Source: Conoideocrella luteorostrata (taxonomy: Eukaryota > Ascomycota > Sordariomycetes > Hypocreales > Clavicipitaceae). From it: a stretch of 20,751 nucleotides of DNA. The stretch lies in contig JASWJB010000513.1 of NCBI GenBank assembly GCA_032433595.1, positions 1 through 20,751 of the forward strand. Direction: 5' to 3'. Position 1 is the first letter of the stretch, and each line of letters starts with the position of its first letter. The notes below the pieces were generated by a model. The model worked only from the letters and a program-made list of their open reading frames with translations. It was not told where the DNA came from and did no database searches. The position numbers were made by a program, and so were the translations under genes. This document shows positions 19,471 through 20,751 of the stretch, piece after piece.

Positions 19471-20642
19471 TCGTGTTAGATCTGTGTTGCTAAATATCTC
19501 AACAGTGGCCAATCCGATAAGATTGCTGCTGCAGTATATGCAGTTTTATTTCTCAAAAACGGGAAAACTGAGCTGTCGATGAGAGGCTCCAAGACAACTA
19601 TGTAATACTTTTTAGTAGAACACCCGAAGTAGATATGATAACAACATAAAAGGTGGTGCTGGTGTATTCTGGAGTACAGCAAAAAAAAACGTTGGGGAAG
19701 TCAAGTAAGCTTCAGTGAAGACATGGGGTTGCCCAGCCTTCTCCCGCCTGAAGCCTTCAACGCCAGGGCAGGGTCGCCACTTCAGCTTCCTCAATACCTC
19801 GCGTAAGGCTCTCAACGGTGGTAAATGAAGAGCAACACCTCCTAACGCCTACTAAAACCACGGCAAGCCCGTGCCAAGGATCTACTAATGTGTGGCTGCC
19901 CCCGGGAAGATAGATCATTGCGCTCACGGAGGTACATACATCCTTAGTTCTGTGCCAGTGGAAAGAGAGGAAGAGCAGTGAGGGCCGAGATACGAGTTAC
20001 GAGACAAAGCCAAGACCAGTCAGATTGAATGCTCCTAGACATGATTATACAGTCTGCGTGCGGGTGTGTGCATGGATTTCCCTGCTTTGCTAGTAAAGGA
20101 GGGTAAAGCCCACTAGAAATCATATGGGTATCAACGGAGACTGAGACCAAGACCAAGAAAAGCTTCGTCGCATTTCCTCTACTGCAGTGGAACGTTGGGG
20201 GGGGGGCAAGACTTCCTTCTGGACAAGAGTGCGGGGTTAATGTGCTTGGAAGTGTGATATATTGGCGTCAGCCATGCAAGCCCGCCCATCCTTGCCCTAG
20301 AGCATGATGATTTGACAACTGAGACAAAAGGGTACGTACTTTTGGAAACTTGCGACGTATGGAGAAGTACGACAGCAATCTTGAACGATGCAGCTTGTTG
20401 GGAGCAGGTTGCATGAACGAGAGGGCGTGTGAGTATAGTATTGCGCAGAATCCACGCTGCAAAGACCAAGATATCGATGTTCAGACATGCATAAGGTCGA
20501 GCAAGACAAGACAAGAGGGTGATTGGTGGCGCGAGCAAGTTTGACGAGTTCTCTATTGTGGAGTCTAGGCTTGTTTCACGGTATCATCAGCACTAGTATC
20601 GATGGATTTTGCTTGGCATGATTGTATTGGAGCGGTTCCGCG

Positions 20643-20751
20643 CCGTGGATGTGCGTGCGCATATAAATGTGTGCATGTGTGCGTACATGTTTCTATATTT
20701 TGATGAGAAAAGTGAAATATGTGTATGCGTGTGTGTGTGTATGTGTGTGTG
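20643..20751. repeat. GT-rich low-complexity tract at the window edge
   Basis: The last ~110 bp are dominated by GTGT, GCGC and GCAT alternations and finish in an interrupted (GT)n run that is cut by the window end. Alternating purine-pyrimidine sequence of this kind can adopt Z-DNA; the full length cannot be seen. Confidence 0.75.

Larger units (their letters stand above)
18006..20751. other. Intergenic region at the right edge, no supported gene
   Basis: It contains the (GA)18 microsatellite, a G10 run at 20197-20206, an AT-rich inverted repeat at 19447-19470 and GT-rich sequence at the end. Weak coding-like patches are a minus frame at about 18700-18900 (KRRANEAEASIRLLLINQDE) with a stop downstream, overlapping plus frames at 18239-18507, and a minus frame at 19612-19815 (PCPGVEGFRREKAGQPHVF) whose DNA has the look of a dispersed repeat fragment. 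None has a start, introns or a domain I recognise. Confidence 0.5.

Overview
The window looks like nuclear DNA of a filamentous ascomycete (Pezizomycotina). The best-supported gene is split by six short introns (51-128 nt) with fungal-type GTRNGT-like donors, CTAAC/CTGAC-type branch sites and YAG acceptors. The genes are monocistronic, their upstream regions are pyrimidine-rich, and the motif TACTCCGTA, which I associate with such genomes, recurs. There are no bacterial operons, rRNA genes, convincing tRNA genes or CRISPR arrays. Coding density is very low: about 20.7 kb holds three genes I would defend, plus several coding-like remnants carrying stops and frameshifts.

Layout. 1-2.18 kb: long upstream region with a 10-bp tandem repeat, a CT-rich tract and a perfect 20-bp palindrome, leading into a 200-aa protein (2184-2786, +) resembling small fungal domain-of-unknown-function proteins and ending in 7-residue repeats. 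2.8-4.2 kb: intergenic. 4.4-5.9 kb: an aminoglycoside-phosphotransferase/choline-kinase-like (APH) gene (4761-5878, +, one intron). Its reading frame extends upstream, through two TAG codons, into a predicted two-helix membrane segment. 6.2-6.4 kb: a MITE-like element with ~39-bp imperfect terminal inverted repeats. 6.4-8.9 kb: intergenic, with simple repeats, a G-quadruplex motif and a strong hairpin. 8.9-11.6 kb: ambiguous coding-like islands, mostly minus strand, two with plausible introns but none forming an intact gene.

12.17-14.02 kb: a complete seven-exon phosphoserine aminotransferase gene (minus strand, 427 aa), the clear anchor of the window. 15.0-16.15 kb: a plus-strand gene remnant with several in-frame stops and frame changes. 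17.05-18.0 kb: a second remnant on the minus strand, of unknown family. 18.0-20.75 kb: intergenic, with a (GA)18 microsatellite, an AT-rich inverted repeat and a GT-rich tract at the right edge.

Phosphoserine aminotransferase is a housekeeping serine-biosynthesis enzyme. Nothing adjacent belongs obviously to the same pathway, so I see no gene cluster. I found no convincing new multi-gene system. The items most worth checking are the MITE-like element, the two decayed genes, the stop-interrupted N-terminal extension of the APH gene and the promoter palindrome.
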